DNA of 20,192 bases from NCBI GenBank assembly GCA_905205085.1, contig CAJLCG010000034.1:1-20192 (forward strand). The letters are read 5' to 3'. This DNA is from an uncultured Oscillospiraceae bacterium (lineage in GTDB: Bacteria > Bacillota > Clostridia > Oscillospirales > Oscillospiraceae). The position numbers were made by a program, and so were the translations under genes. Positions 1 through 7,971 of this stretch are shown here, piece after piece; positions within the stretch are counted from its first letter, which is position 1; each line of letters opens with the position of its first letter. The notes beneath the pieces were generated by a model. That model was given only the letters and a program-made list of their open reading frames with translations, ran no database searches and had not been told where the DNA came from.

Positions 1-21
1 CCTGCGGAGTAATTCCGCAGG
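1..21 (-). terminator. Hairpin after the SAF oxidoreductase gene; probable operon terminator, cut by the window edge
   Basis: Arms 1-8 and 14-21 pair perfectly (8 bp, GC-rich) around a 5-nt loop. It lies 19 nt beyond the stop of the last gene of the tct operon, which is where a minus-strand terminator is expected. The T-run that would prove rho-independent termination lies left of position 1 and cannot be seen. Confidence 0.6.
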
Positions 22-40
22 CGGCATTTTATATGTCTGG

Positions 41-1411
41 TCAAGAGAGCTTCTTTCCCTCCAGATACAGCTCACAGGTCAAGCTGCCAGAGAGGTCCAC
101 CGCATCCATGGTGATGGGCTGCCCCTTTGCTACGCTCTTGGTCAAAGTTGCTCCATTGAGCAAATAGTAGGGGGCCGCGTTTTCTGCCTCACCGCTTTCA
201 TAGAGTCTGGGCAGGAGCCCCGCAATGGCATGATTGTGGCCCTCCACCTTCAGCTGTGTCCCTGCGGGGAGGTCCGTCTCTGCCACTCCGGTAAGTACAG
301 AAATCTGGCGGCAATCCGGGCAAGAGCCGATTCCCAGCAGATCACCAAGCAAAATGGAAAGGGGCGACTCAACACCCATAATGTGATAAGGCAGATAGAT
401 GCAGGCATACTTTCCATTTTTGCCGACTACATGTCCCTTGCCTTCCAGCAGCTCCCAAACGCTTTGATTCTCGCACTTGACAATGATAAATTCACCACCG
501 CCAAAGCTGGCCTCATCGGGCGCACGGAAATTATAAAACACATCCACTACGCCGGTCTTTTTCAGGATGCCGCCATCTTCCTCGGGAATGAAAATATCCG
601 CCAACTCACTGGGTTTCGCAATGGGATAACTCAACGTGGACTTGGAGGGAACCAATCCGGTCACATTGGAGACCAGGTTCATCTCACACAGATCTGCACT
701 GATGGTTCCGGCATACTTTTTCAGCATGTCTCCACGTTGTTCCACAGTCTGCCGTCCCTGATAGTGCCAGACCTCCTTCAGTTCGGGGATATTCTCCACC
801 TTGGAGGGGTCATTGGTGAGATAGAAGTCTCCCGTATCCGGGTTCCAAACGTAGTCGTACTCACTGGCCTTTCCCGCTGCAATGATTTCCAGTCCCAGGA
901 CCTTGCCCCAGGAATACAGGTCCACCAGGTTTCTGGGCTGATCTCCATTGACCAAAGCATACACCGCGTTATGCTTTGCAGCCAACTGATTCAGGGCCGG
1001 TCCGCATACACTGTCTGTCTCCTTGGATACCATATAGACATTGATGCCCTTTTTCAAGGCAGAAACCGCTACGTCCGCGCTGACTGCCGTATTTCCTGTG
1101 CACTCCACCAGGCTGGTAACGTCACTTTCTACCGCCAGACGATAGTCCTTCACAATCAGAATGGCATCCTTGCCCGCCTGATTCACTTCCTCCTTTGTCT
1201 CGCAAATGCAGAACTGCTCCACAGGATATCCCAGCTCCGTCAACACCGCCACACATTCTTCCGGGTGACGGGACGAAACCAGTCTCAGACGCATGTACTC
1301 TACCTTGCGAATTTGTGCCAGCAGTGTATATCCGTATCCCTTGGTGGCACCGATGATTCCGACCAGGGAAGTTTTTTCACCGCAATTCTGGAATAGGTAC
1401 GTATAATTCAT
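41..1411 (-). CDS. NAD(P)-dependent oxidoreductase, homoserine dehydrogenase-like with C-terminal SAF domain (COG4091 type)
   Basis: The 456-residue protein has an N-terminal Rossmann fold: the glycine-rich loop GATKGYG is at residues 21-27. The C-terminal part, roughly residues 385-456, reads as a SAF domain (LPAGTQLKVEGHNH and following). This architecture is the 'predicted homoserine dehydrogenase with SAF domain' family. From memory, the DXR-like (DRL) reductoisomerases of Brucella belong to the same broad family, so a true homoserine dehydrogenase is not implied. A CPDC pair lies near residue 370. The start ATG at 1411 has a GAGGGA ribosome site 6 nt upstream. It is the last gene of the tct operon, 49 nt after tctA, so it probably acts on the imported compound or its hydrolysis product. 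The substrate is unknown. Confidence 0.82.
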   Translation of the reverse strand: MNYTYLFQNCGEKTSLVGIIGATKGYGYTLLAQIRKVEYMRLRLVSSRHPEECVAVLTELGYPVEQFCICETKEEVNQAGKDAILIVKDYRLAVESDVTSLVECTGNTAVSADVAVSALKKGINVYMVSKETDSVCGPALNQLAAKHNAVYALVNGDQPRNLVDLYSWGKVLGLEIIAAGKASEYDYVWNPDTGDFYLTNDPSKVENIPELKEVWHYQGRQTVEQRGDMLKKYAGTISADLCEMNLVSNVTGLVPSKSTLSYPIAKPSELADIFIPEEDGGILKKTGVVDVFYNFRAPDEASFGGGEFIIVKCENQSVWELLEGKGHVVGKNGKYACIYLPYHIMGVESPLSILLGDLLGIGSCPDCRQISVLTGVAETDLPAGTQLKVEGHNHAIAGLLPRLYESGEAENAAPYYLLNGATLTKSVAKGQPITMDAVDLSGSLTCELYLEGKKLS

Positions 1412-1460
1412 ATGGGTTCCCTCTTTCTATGCTGTTGCCTTCAAATCTTTCTGATGCTCA

Positions 1461-2975
1461 TCACGATTGCGTTCCGCTCTCTTTGGCACGCTTGGCCTCA
1501 CCTCTTGCCTTGAGCTGCTTGGACAGAATGGGCCACACAAAGGAGAGGACGACCAGGAACGCAAAGACGATGGTGAACGGGCGGGTAAACATCTCAAATA
1601 CGTTGTCCGGATACATAACCATGGTCTGGGCAATGGAGGACTCCAGCATACCGCCCAGCAGCAGCGCCAGCGCCACAGGAGACAGCGGATAGTTGTTCTT
1701 AACCATGATATATCCGCAGATTCCGGCGATGTACATCTGCACAACATCGAAAATATTCTTGTTGATCGAGAAGGAGCCGACGGTGGCCAAAATCACAATG
1801 GAGGTAGCCAGAATGCTTTTGGGAATGGTAAGGATCTTGCCGGCCACTTTGCAGAACAGCCAGCCCACAAAGAACATCAGCACGTTGATCACGGCAAAGC
1901 CAACCAGCAGGGTATACACCACATCGGCATTGTCCTTGAACAGGGAGGAACCGGGCTGCAGGCCATGGATATACATGGCGCCCAGGAAAATCGCTGCGGG
2001 AGCGGAGCCGGGAATACCCAGAGAGAGCAGAGGAATCAAAGAACCACCGGTAACTGCGTTGTTTGCACTCTCAGATGCAATAATACCGCCAGCAGAACCC
2101 TTTCCAAATTCCTCCGGGTGCTTGGACGTCTTCCGCGCCTCGTTGTAGGCCAGGAAGGAAGCAATATCAGGACCGGCAGCAGGAATGATGCCAATACCAA
2201 TACCCAGCAGGGTAGAGCGGATCATATTTCCGATCTCTCCCTTGAAATCTTTCCATTTCAGGCTCATTTTGCTGGGCTTATCCACTTTGACAAAGGACTC
2301 TCCCTCTGTCTCCAGCATCTTGATCACTTCAGGCAGAGAGAACAGGCCAATCAGAATGGGGACCAGCGAGACACCGGCATACAGATTGATGCTGCCAAAT
2401 GTAAAGCGGGGGAATCCAACCTGGGGATCCTGTCCAATACAAGCCAGAACCAAAGAGAAGAAGCCCACTAACAGTCCCTTCGCCATATTGCCGAAGGAGA
2501 GCATACATACGACGCTCAGGCCGAAAATGGCGATCATGACCTGCTCCGGGGGACCAACCCGCAGAGCAATGATGGACAGAACCGGAGCACAGAAAATCAG
2601 CGCAAGGGCACTGAAGAATCCGCCCACCGACGAGGAGAAGGTACACAGCGCCAGCGCACGGCCGGACTCTCCCCGTTCTGTCAGGGCCCGTCCCTCAAAG
2701 GAAGTGGGTGCGGAGGCGGGAGTTCCGGGGATTCCCAACAGGATGGCGGGAATGGATCCTCCGAACACACCGCCGCAATACACGCCAGACAACAGCAAAA
2801 GAGCCTGCTGGGGTTCCAATGCATAAGAAAACGGCACAAAGACCGCCACGCCCATGGTAGCAGAGAAACCGGGCAGAGCACCGAAAATAATGCCTGCAAT
2901 TACGCCACCGATACAGATCAGCAGGTTATGCGGCATAAAGACTGCAACTAAACCCGCTGTAATACTGCTTAACAT
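1461..2975 (-). CDS. tctA: Tripartite tricarboxylate transporter large permease, TctA family
   Basis: TctA is the large integral-membrane subunit of tripartite tricarboxylate transporters, which take up a binding-protein-delivered carboxylate using an ion gradient. The 504-residue protein is almost entirely hydrophobic helices. It has the family-typical start (GVIAGIIFGALPGFSATMGVA) and the conserved segment AILLGIPGTPASAPTSFEG near residue 80. The internal sequence GIIPAAGPDIASFLAYNEA and the repeat-like SLGIPGSAPAAIFLGAM are further TctA signatures. Length matches the family (about 500). I start it at the ATG at 2975, which has AGGAGG 9 nt upstream; a TTG two codons earlier is too close to that site. 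It sits 29 nt after tctB and before the oxidoreductase. Specificity cannot be told from sequence, since it mainly follows the TctC partner. Confidence 0.95.
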   Translation of the reverse strand: MLSSITAGLVAVFMPHNLLICIGGVIAGIIFGALPGFSATMGVAVFVPFSYALEPQQALLLLSGVYCGGVFGGSIPAILLGIPGTPASAPTSFEGRALTERGESGRALALCTFSSSVGGFFSALALIFCAPVLSIIALRVGPPEQVMIAIFGLSVVCMLSFGNMAKGLLVGFFSLVLACIGQDPQVGFPRFTFGSINLYAGVSLVPILIGLFSLPEVIKMLETEGESFVKVDKPSKMSLKWKDFKGEIGNMIRSTLLGIGIGIIPAAGPDIASFLAYNEARKTSKHPEEFGKGSAGGIIASESANNAVTGGSLIPLLSLGIPGSAPAAIFLGAMYIHGLQPGSSLFKDNADVVYTLLVGFAVINVLMFFVGWLFCKVAGKILTIPKSILATSIVILATVGSFSINKNIFDVVQMYIAGICGYIMVKNNYPLSPVALALLLGGMLESSIAQTMVMYPDNVFEMFTRPFTIVFAFLVVLSFVWPILSKQLKARGEAKRAKESGTQS

Positions 2976-3004
2976 AGTCAATTACCTCCTTTTCCTGCCA
3001 TAAA

Positions 3005-3472
3005 TTACAACAGATTTTCAATCCAACTCCCCGTAGGAAGTGTAACATACAAGAACTTCAGGAAAATGAAGTACATTAAGAGAGCAAAAATAACAGGCAG
3101 CACCACAATTACGATCTTATTCTTGTTGTGCATAAAGATCAGAGAATAGACGGCAAATACAATGGTAGAAATAATATATCCCAGTTTATCCATTAAGAGA
3201 ATGTAGACCAGTATTGCCACACAATAGATGATAATCCGAATCGTGGTTTTTTTGCTCAGAGGTGGATCTCCGGATTCGGTGCTCTGGGCAGGCTGCTTTT
3301 TGGTAAATGTCTGCACCAAAATAATGGCCACCATCACAAAGCTTCCGGCAATCACCACAATGGGATACGTGCGTGCCATGGGATTAATCCCTGGGAGCTG
3401 GGAGCAAAAGATTAAAAGTACAATGGATACAGCCAGACAAATCAAGATATCCGGCCATCTTTTTGTTTTCAT
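3005..3472 (-). CDS. tctB: Tripartite tricarboxylate transporter small permease, TctB family
   Basis: The 155-residue protein has four hydrophobic helices: an N-terminal one just after MKTKRWPD, a second near residues 35-52, and two in the second half separated by the short loop MHNKNKI. Size and topology fit TctB, the poorly conserved small membrane subunit. Identification rests strongly on position between tctC and tctA. The start at 3472 has AAGGAG 8 nt upstream. A longer reading frame to 3511 would run into the hairpin at 3507-3538 and lacks a ribosome site. Its spacing to tctA is 29 nt, so the two permease subunits are probably translated from the same message. Confidence 0.9.
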   Translation of the reverse strand: MKTKRWPDILICLAVSIVLLIFCSQLPGINPMARTYPIVVIAGSFVMVAIILVQTFTKKQPAQSTESGDPPLSKKTTIRIIIYCVAILVYILLMDKLGYIISTIVFAVYSLIFMHNKNKIVIVVLPVIFALLMYFIFLKFLYVTLPTGSWIENLL

Positions 3473-3506
3473 AGCCACCTCTCCTTTTCGCGGGTCCGGA
3501 TGAAGG

Positions 3507-3538
3507 GACACGGCCGGCCTAAAAAAGCCGGCCGTGTC
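3507..3538 (-). other. GC-rich intercistronic hairpin between tctC and tctB
   Basis: Arms 3507-3518 and 3527-3538 form a perfect 12-bp stem of mostly G/C pairs with an A-rich 8-nt loop. On the minus strand no T-run follows (the next bases are CCCTTCATCC), so this is not a standard terminator. Its place after the binding-protein gene and before the permease genes suggests mRNA stabilisation or partial termination that favours TctC over TctBA. That role is inferred. Confidence 0.65.
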
Positions 3539-3569
3539 TCTCCATGATTTTATTTATCTTATCAATCTG

Positions 3570-4598
3570 TTACTGAGTAGACTTGGACTGCTCCACGGTC
3601 TCCACGATAGAGTCTTTCAGGGAATTGAAATCATCCATCATATACTGGGTGGCAGAGGCACTGTCGTGCATGTCTACAAACTCAAAGCCGCCATCGGCCA
3701 GCTCCTGCTGGAACTCGGGATCAGCCAGAGTCTGGGTAAACACATCGTCGTAGAAGGCAATGATCTCCTCAGAAGCACCGGCGGGTAGAACGAAGCTGCG
3801 GATCTGATGGAAGGTAGCGTCAATGCCCTGCTCCTTCATGGTGGGAACATCAGGCAGAGCAGCCATACGCTCCTCACCGGTAGTAGCCAGAACCACGATG
3901 TCGGGGTTATCGGCCATGGCAGCGTACTCAGAGGGGAACACGGAGGTAACATCACAGTTTCCGCCGGCAACCGCAGTCAGAGAGGCCGCGCCGCCATCAA
4001 AGATCATCTTACCAAAGGTTACGCCCTCCGCGTTTTCCACGTTCATACGGGGATAGGTCTGAGAGGAGTACTCAGGGCCGCCCCAGGTGATCTTACCAGG
4101 CTCAGCCTTGGCCTTCTCCACCAGCTCAGCCAGATTGCTTACGCCCAGGCTCTTATTGGCCACAATAACGGTGGCGTCAGAGGTGAAGCAGCACAGCTGA
4201 GTAAAGGACTGCTCGGTATAGGTAACGCCGTCCACTACAAACTGATCAAAGTTGCTCAGATTGTGGTACATACCCAAGGTCATGCCGTCAGGCTTTGCCG
4301 TGGCAATGGCAGTGTTGCCGATGGTACCAGAACCGCCGGTACGGTTATCCACTACGAACTTGACGCCGGCATATTTCTCCGCATACTTAGCCAGCATACG
4401 GGCCGCCACGTCCTGGCCGCCGCCCGCGCCGTAGGGGCAAATGACGGTAACAGGGCCAGAAGGCTTCCAGCCTTCGGAATCCCCGGAGCCGGATGCGCTG
4501 CCGCCGGAATTATTGCCGCTTTGACTGCATGCTGCTAGAGATGCACAGCAAACCGCTGCTGTCAGGGCCAGGGCCAGAGCTTTTTTCAGAGACTTCAT
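3570..4598 (-). CDS. tctC: Tripartite tricarboxylate transporter substrate-binding lipoprotein, TctC/Bug family
   Basis: The 342-residue extracytoplasmic receptor delivers substrate to TctAB. It begins with a lipoprotein signal: basic MKSLKK, a hydrophobic core, then lipobox LAAC with the lipidated Cys at residue 24. A Gly/Ser-rich linker follows. Bug-family features are the PYGAGGGQDVAAR segment around residues 55-67, the VVDNRTGGSGTIG loop near 80-95, and a late segment with DVPTMKEQG. The aromatic residue usual in the ligand loop is a Tyr here (CPYGAGG). GGAGG lies 8 nt before the ATG. It is the second gene of the operon, 62 nt after the amidohydrolase, and is followed by a strong hairpin. 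Bug proteins bind dicarboxylates, aromatic acids, amino acids or nicotinate-like acids, so the ligand is open. Confidence 0.95.
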   Translation of the reverse strand: MKSLKKALALALTAAVCCASLAACSQSGNNSGGSASGSGDSEGWKPSGPVTVICPYGAGGGQDVAARMLAKYAEKYAGVKFVVDNRTGGSGTIGNTAIATAKPDGMTLGMYHNLSNFDQFVVDGVTYTEQSFTQLCCFTSDATVIVANKSLGVSNLAELVEKAKAEPGKITWGGPEYSSQTYPRMNVENAEGVTFGKMIFDGGAASLTAVAGGNCDVTSVFPSEYAAMADNPDIVVLATTGEERMAALPDVPTMKEQGIDATFHQIRSFVLPAGASEEIIAFYDDVFTQTLADPEFQQELADGGFEFVDMHDSASATQYMMDDFNSLKDSIVETVEQSKSTQ

Positions 4599-4660
4599 TT
4601 TTGTTTCCTCCTCATGTTTTTATATCCTTTTTGAATTTAAACGTTCTCTTTTATGGTACA

Positions 4661-5836
4661 TTAGCTGCGGCGGATGATCTCGCCCTGCTTCATGACCATG
4701 TTCACATCTTTCAGGCAAGAGACCGATTCCAACGGATTTCCCTTTACCGCAATCAGGTCTGCCTCCAGTCCCGGCGTCAGGCTTCCGGTCACATCGCTGA
4801 TCCGACAAACTTCGGCCGCAAAGGAAGTAACACCCTTCAGAGCAGTGCGGGGATCGGCTCCCAGCTCCACAGCATACTCAACTTCCCGGTAGAGATACCC
4901 ATGATAAGCATCCGTTCCCAACACGAAGGGAACGCCCGCCTGCACCAAGTTAGACAAATTCTTGCGTACATTCTCCCGGTTGCGCCGGATTTTTTCTGCA
5001 CCGGACGGGGCCAGATAAGGTTCGCGGCTGGGATCCAGGAAGATTCCAGAGGTGAGATCTACCACACAGTTTGAAGCCAGCAGCCGCTGGATATCCTCCT
5101 GCGTGGCCATATACATATGCTCAATAATGTCGACCCCACATTCGATGCAGTTTTTCAGTCCTTCTCCTCCAATGCAGTGGGCAGATACCGGACGTCCGGC
5201 CCGCTTCGCCTCACCCACCACAGTGGAAATTTCTTCTGGACTTAAGAAGCTGGGCACCATTTTGGCATCGGGTTCGGGTACGCCTGGCGTAATAAACAGT
5301 TTTATGACGTCGACTCCCCGCTTCAAATTGTCCCGGGCGGTACGCCGAAGCTCTTCCGGTCCGCAATACGGCATTCCGATGTGTCCCGCTCCGTGCATTC
5401 CCTTCATGCCGATTCCCGCTACCAGCAGCCGCGGACCAATCACATTTCCCTGTTCAATCTGCTTTTTTAAGGTCAGATCGATATAAAACTTATCTCCCAG
5501 GCATCTGGCGGTGGTCACGCCCGCATAGAGATCTCGTTTCAAGGCATCTACTGCAATCAGTGTCAGCTCACATTCGTTGCTCCATGTAAGCAGCTCCAAA
5601 TGCTCCGGTCTCTCGGAATCGATGCACAGATGCGTGTGGCACTCAATCAGACCCGGCATCAGAGTAACATCGCCCAGATCGATGACCTGCGCCCCTTCCA
5701 GAGGCGCCTTTTCATATTCCTGCTGCGGCAAAATCTGTTGGATCATGTGGTCTTTTATGACAACGACCACATCCTCAACCTGCTGAAGCTCTTTCCCCAG
5801 CAATGCTCGCCGTGCAGTCAACACCTGATAGTTCAT
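4661..5836 (-). CDS. Metal-dependent amidohydrolase (imidazolonepropionase/prolidase-like, COG1228 type)
   Basis: The 391-residue protein shows the whole amidohydrolase metal site. There is an HxH pair in MPGLIECHTHL (about residues 60-70), a Lys that could be carboxylated in VDVIKLFITPG, and single His residues in VSAHCIGG and DIIEHMYMA. A catalytic Asp lies in LGTDAYHG. A C-terminal strand, GSLTPGLEADLIAVKGNPL, completes the composite sandwich domain typical of the superfamily. It has no signal peptide and should be cytoplasmic. The start at 5836 has GGAGG 6 nt upstream; the six extra upstream codons of the open frame would overlap that site. It is the first gene after the sigma-54 promoter and leads the transporter operon, so it likely hydrolyses an amide, cyclic amide or dipeptide-like bond in the imported acid. 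The exact reaction is not recognisable. Confidence 0.9.
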   Translation of the reverse strand: MNYQVLTARRALLGKELQQVEDVVVVIKDHMIQQILPQQEYEKAPLEGAQVIDLGDVTLMPGLIECHTHLCIDSERPEHLELLTWSNECELTLIAVDALKRDLYAGVTTARCLGDKFYIDLTLKKQIEQGNVIGPRLLVAGIGMKGMHGAGHIGMPYCGPEELRRTARDNLKRGVDVIKLFITPGVPEPDAKMVPSFLSPEEISTVVGEAKRAGRPVSAHCIGGEGLKNCIECGVDIIEHMYMATQEDIQRLLASNCVVDLTSGIFLDPSREPYLAPSGAEKIRRNRENVRKNLSNLVQAGVPFVLGTDAYHGYLYREVEYAVELGADPRTALKGVTSFAAEVCRISDVTGSLTPGLEADLIAVKGNPLESVSCLKDVNMVMKQGEIIRRS

Positions 5837-5890
5837 TTTGCTCCTCCCTAACAAATATCACGATAAGAACAATCTCTGGTGTATTATTTT

Positions 5891-5908
5891 TAGCAAAAAT
5901 GATGCCAA
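5891..5908 (-). promoter_or_regulatory. Sigma-54 (-24/-12) promoter of the amidohydrolase-tct operon
   Basis: On the minus strand the site reads TTGGCAT-CATTT-TTGCTA. The invariant GG and GC are 10 nt apart as required, and six of the consensus TTGGCAC -24 bases are met. Transcription would begin near position 5880, giving a leader of about 45 nt before the amidohydrolase ATG. The neighbouring activator gene has a GAFTGA loop, which independently predicts a sigma-54 promoter here. Confidence 0.88.
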
Positions 5909-5941
5909 CCTCTCTTATTGCAAAAATATTTTTTTCAATCC

Positions 5942-5953
5942 AGCAAATTTGCT
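5942..5953. promoter_or_regulatory. 12-bp perfect palindrome upstream of the -24/-12 promoter
   Basis: AGCAAATTTGCT is an exact palindrome about 40 bp upstream of the -24 element, in an AT-rich stretch. It contains the TTGC half-motif that recurs at 6035-6078. It may be a proximal activator or repressor site, or may help DNA bending. No function is proven by the sequence. Confidence 0.4.
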
Positions 5954-5985
5954 CCCTACAGGCGCATGTACCGTGCTTTTATACA

Positions 5986-6034
5986 AAAAATGGGAGCATC
6001 TACCGTTCTTAAAACAGCAAATACTCCCATTTTT
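5986..6034 (-). terminator. Terminator of the sigma-54 activator gene
   Basis: Arms 5986-5996 and 6024-6034 pair over 11 bp (TGGGAG/CTCCCA plus A/T pairs) around a 27-nt loop. On the minus strand a run of six T follows immediately, as in a rho-independent terminator. It sits 45 nt after the activator stop and before the sigma-54 promoter, which isolates the operon from read-through. The long loop makes it weaker than the other terminators in the window. Confidence 0.7.
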
Positions 6035-6078
6035 ATTGCAGCATATTGTTGCATTGCAATATTTTAATGTGCAATATT
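6035..6078. promoter_or_regulatory. Cluster of TTGCA / AATATTGC repeats; candidate activator-binding (enhancer) sites
   Basis: Within 44 bp there is ATTGCA at 6035-6040, an inverted pair TTGCA-T-TGCAA at 6049-6059, and two direct copies of GCAATATT at 6056-6063 and 6071-6078, 15 bp apart. The centre lies about 150 bp upstream of the -24 box, a usual distance for enhancer sites of sigma-54 activators. The cluster abuts the stop codon of the activator gene. Recognition by that activator is inferred. Confidence 0.45.
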
Positions 6079-7971
6079 TTATTTCATATCCAGCAAATCA
6101 TATTTTTTCATTTTCCTCCACAGGGTGGATCGATCCATATTCAACATTTCTGCCGCACGGCCACGATGAAACTGACTGGACTCAAGCGCTTGGAGAATTC
6201 GTTCTTTTTCATCTTGCAACACACCATTGCCACAATGCATCTCTTCCACATGGGGCAGATTCAATGCCTGACATACTGCACTCATGGTAACTTTGGACCC
6301 ATCACAAAGGATACACATTCTCTGCGCTACATTTTGAAGCTGCCTCACATTTCCCTGCCACGGATATTGCTCCAACTGTCTGCACGCAGCTTCCTCAATT
6401 CCGGTAAACAAGGGCTTTCCTTCCTCCAGGCACTGTTTGAGAAGAAAACTCTCCAGAATAGGTATAATGTCCTCTTTGCGTTCCCTCAGCGGCGGAACTT
6501 CTATGCGCAGCACATCCAGACGATACATAAGATCGCTGCGGAAATTTCCTGTCTCCACTTCTTCCTGCAAATCCTTATTCGTTGCGGAAATTACCCGAAC
6601 ATCAATGGGGATCACATGGTCATCTCCAAGCCGCACAATTTCTTTTTCCTGCAACACACGCAACAATCGTCCCTGCAATTTCAACGACAGATCTCCAATT
6701 TCATCTAAAAAGATCGTTCCCTTATGGGCCGCTTCAAACAGTCCAATTTTTCCGCTCTTCGCTGCGCCGGTAAATGCGCCTTCCACATAACCGAACAGCT
6801 CACTCTCCAGCAGCTGTTCCGGCAAGGCAGCGCAGTTGATTGCAACAAATGGCCCCTGACAGCGCTTGCTTGCATTATGGATACTTTGGGCAAAGAGCTC
6901 CTTTCCGGTTCCTGTCTCGCCATAAATCAGGACATTGGCCTGATTGGCACTGAATCGTTTTGCACGCTCTATGGTATACAGCATTTTTTCTGATTTCGCT
7001 ATGATATCGGAAAAACAGTAATGAGCCACAAATCCCTTCTGCAAAATCTTTTTTCGGATATTAGCTTCTGTTTTTTGAATATCCTGGGCTTCCTGAAAGG
7101 TAATAACTGCACCTATGCTCTCCCGTTTCCCTTGAATCGGAACACAATTAACACTAACAAATGTCTTGTTCAGTCGACATACCTCGTCAATCAGACTTTC
7201 TCCCCCGTGGATTACACGCTCCATAGAAATACTAGGGAAAAGCTGATTAATATGCCGCCCTAAGATGCTCTCTCGTTTCATGTTGCAGATGCTGCAGGCT
7301 TTTCGATTGATATCGGTTATCTCCCCCAGCCTGTTTGTAGACAGGATTCCGCTGAAGGAATAATCCATAATCTTTGCAATACGGTCTTTTTCTGTTCTCT
7401 CTGCTCTGGTCGCCTGTGCCAGCTGAATGGCCATTTCAATGGATTGCCGGATGGACTCCCGACTGTTGCGAATCATCATACATGGAATTTCTCGCTTCTG
7501 AGCATGTTGAAAGAGCGTTCGTCCCCCAATGACCGCTTCGGCACCTTGCTCTATGGCTTTGTCCAGCTGCTGCTCCACCTGCTCACGCCGCTGCGTGGGA
7601 TAGGACCTAATTTCAATATCGGGGAAAATCAGATTGAAATTGCAGGTATCGTAAAGAAGCGGCGGCGTTCCGATCAGCGCAATCCGGCGGCAGGCATAAT
7701 GCTTGATGCATGCATATACAGCCATAATCAAATCGTACCCCGTGGTGTTCATCTCCACAATCGAGATTTTCTGTTCACGGAAAAATGCAGCCGTAAACCC
7801 GCGGGCAATCACCACGTCTCCATCCAGCTGCTCAATCCGCTCTTCTTTCTCCGGTTCCACCACCAAAATCTTATAACGGACATTCTCCAGCTTCATCTGG
7901 AGAAAGACAGAGGAAATATCCTCCTTCAATTCTGCATAAGGAGCGATAAAAATGACATCTATCTCACGCAT
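6079..7971 (-). CDS. Sigma-54-dependent transcriptional activator with PrpR-type N-terminal sensor domain
   Basis: The 630-residue activator has four parts in order. A PrpR_N-like ligand-sensing domain covers about residues 1-185. A PAS domain covers about 200-300 (SGILSTNRLGEITDINRKA). The AAA+ domain has Walker A GETGTGKE at 351-358, the sigma-54 contact loop GAFTGA at 398-403 and Walker B IFLDEIGD at 420-427. A Fis-type helix-turn-helix ends the protein (HRGRAAEMLNMDRSTLWRKMKKY, about residues 600-624). GAFTGA is intact, so it should be a true activator of RNA polymerase-sigma-54. I start it at 7971 (MREIDVIFIAP) because GGAGG lies 9 nt upstream; the 18 extra codons of the open frame look untranslated. 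It most likely controls the downstream operon in response to the substrate or a derivative. No clear promoter of its own is visible. Confidence 0.95.
   Translation of the reverse strand: MREIDVIFIAPYAELKEDISSVFLQMKLENVRYKILVVEPEKEERIEQLDGDVVIARGFTAAFFREQKISIVEMNTTGYDLIMAVYACIKHYACRRIALIGTPPLLYDTCNFNLIFPDIEIRSYPTQRREQVEQQLDKAIEQGAEAVIGGRTLFQHAQKREIPCMMIRNSRESIRQSIEMAIQLAQATRAERTEKDRIAKIMDYSFSGILSTNRLGEITDINRKACSICNMKRESILGRHINQLFPSISMERVIHGGESLIDEVCRLNKTFVSVNCVPIQGKRESIGAVITFQEAQDIQKTEANIRKKILQKGFVAHYCFSDIIAKSEKMLYTIERAKRFSANQANVLIYGETGTGKELFAQSIHNASKRCQGPFVAINCAALPEQLLESELFGYVEGAFTGAAKSGKIGLFEAAHKGTIFLDEIGDLSLKLQGRLLRVLQEKEIVRLGDDHVIPIDVRVISATNKDLQEEVETGNFRSDLMYRLDVLRIEVPPLRERKEDIIPILESFLLKQCLEEGKPLFTGIEEAACRQLEQYPWQGNVRQLQNVAQRMCILCDGSKVTMSAVCQALNLPHVEEMHCGNGVLQDEKERILQALESSQFHRGRAAEMLNMDRSTLWRKMKKYDLLDMK

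Noticed and set aside
4600..4660. TATAAA in the gap before tctC as a separate promoter
   Set aside because: No acceptable -35 sequence at 16-18 nt; the amidohydrolase-tctC gap is short and fits one operon.
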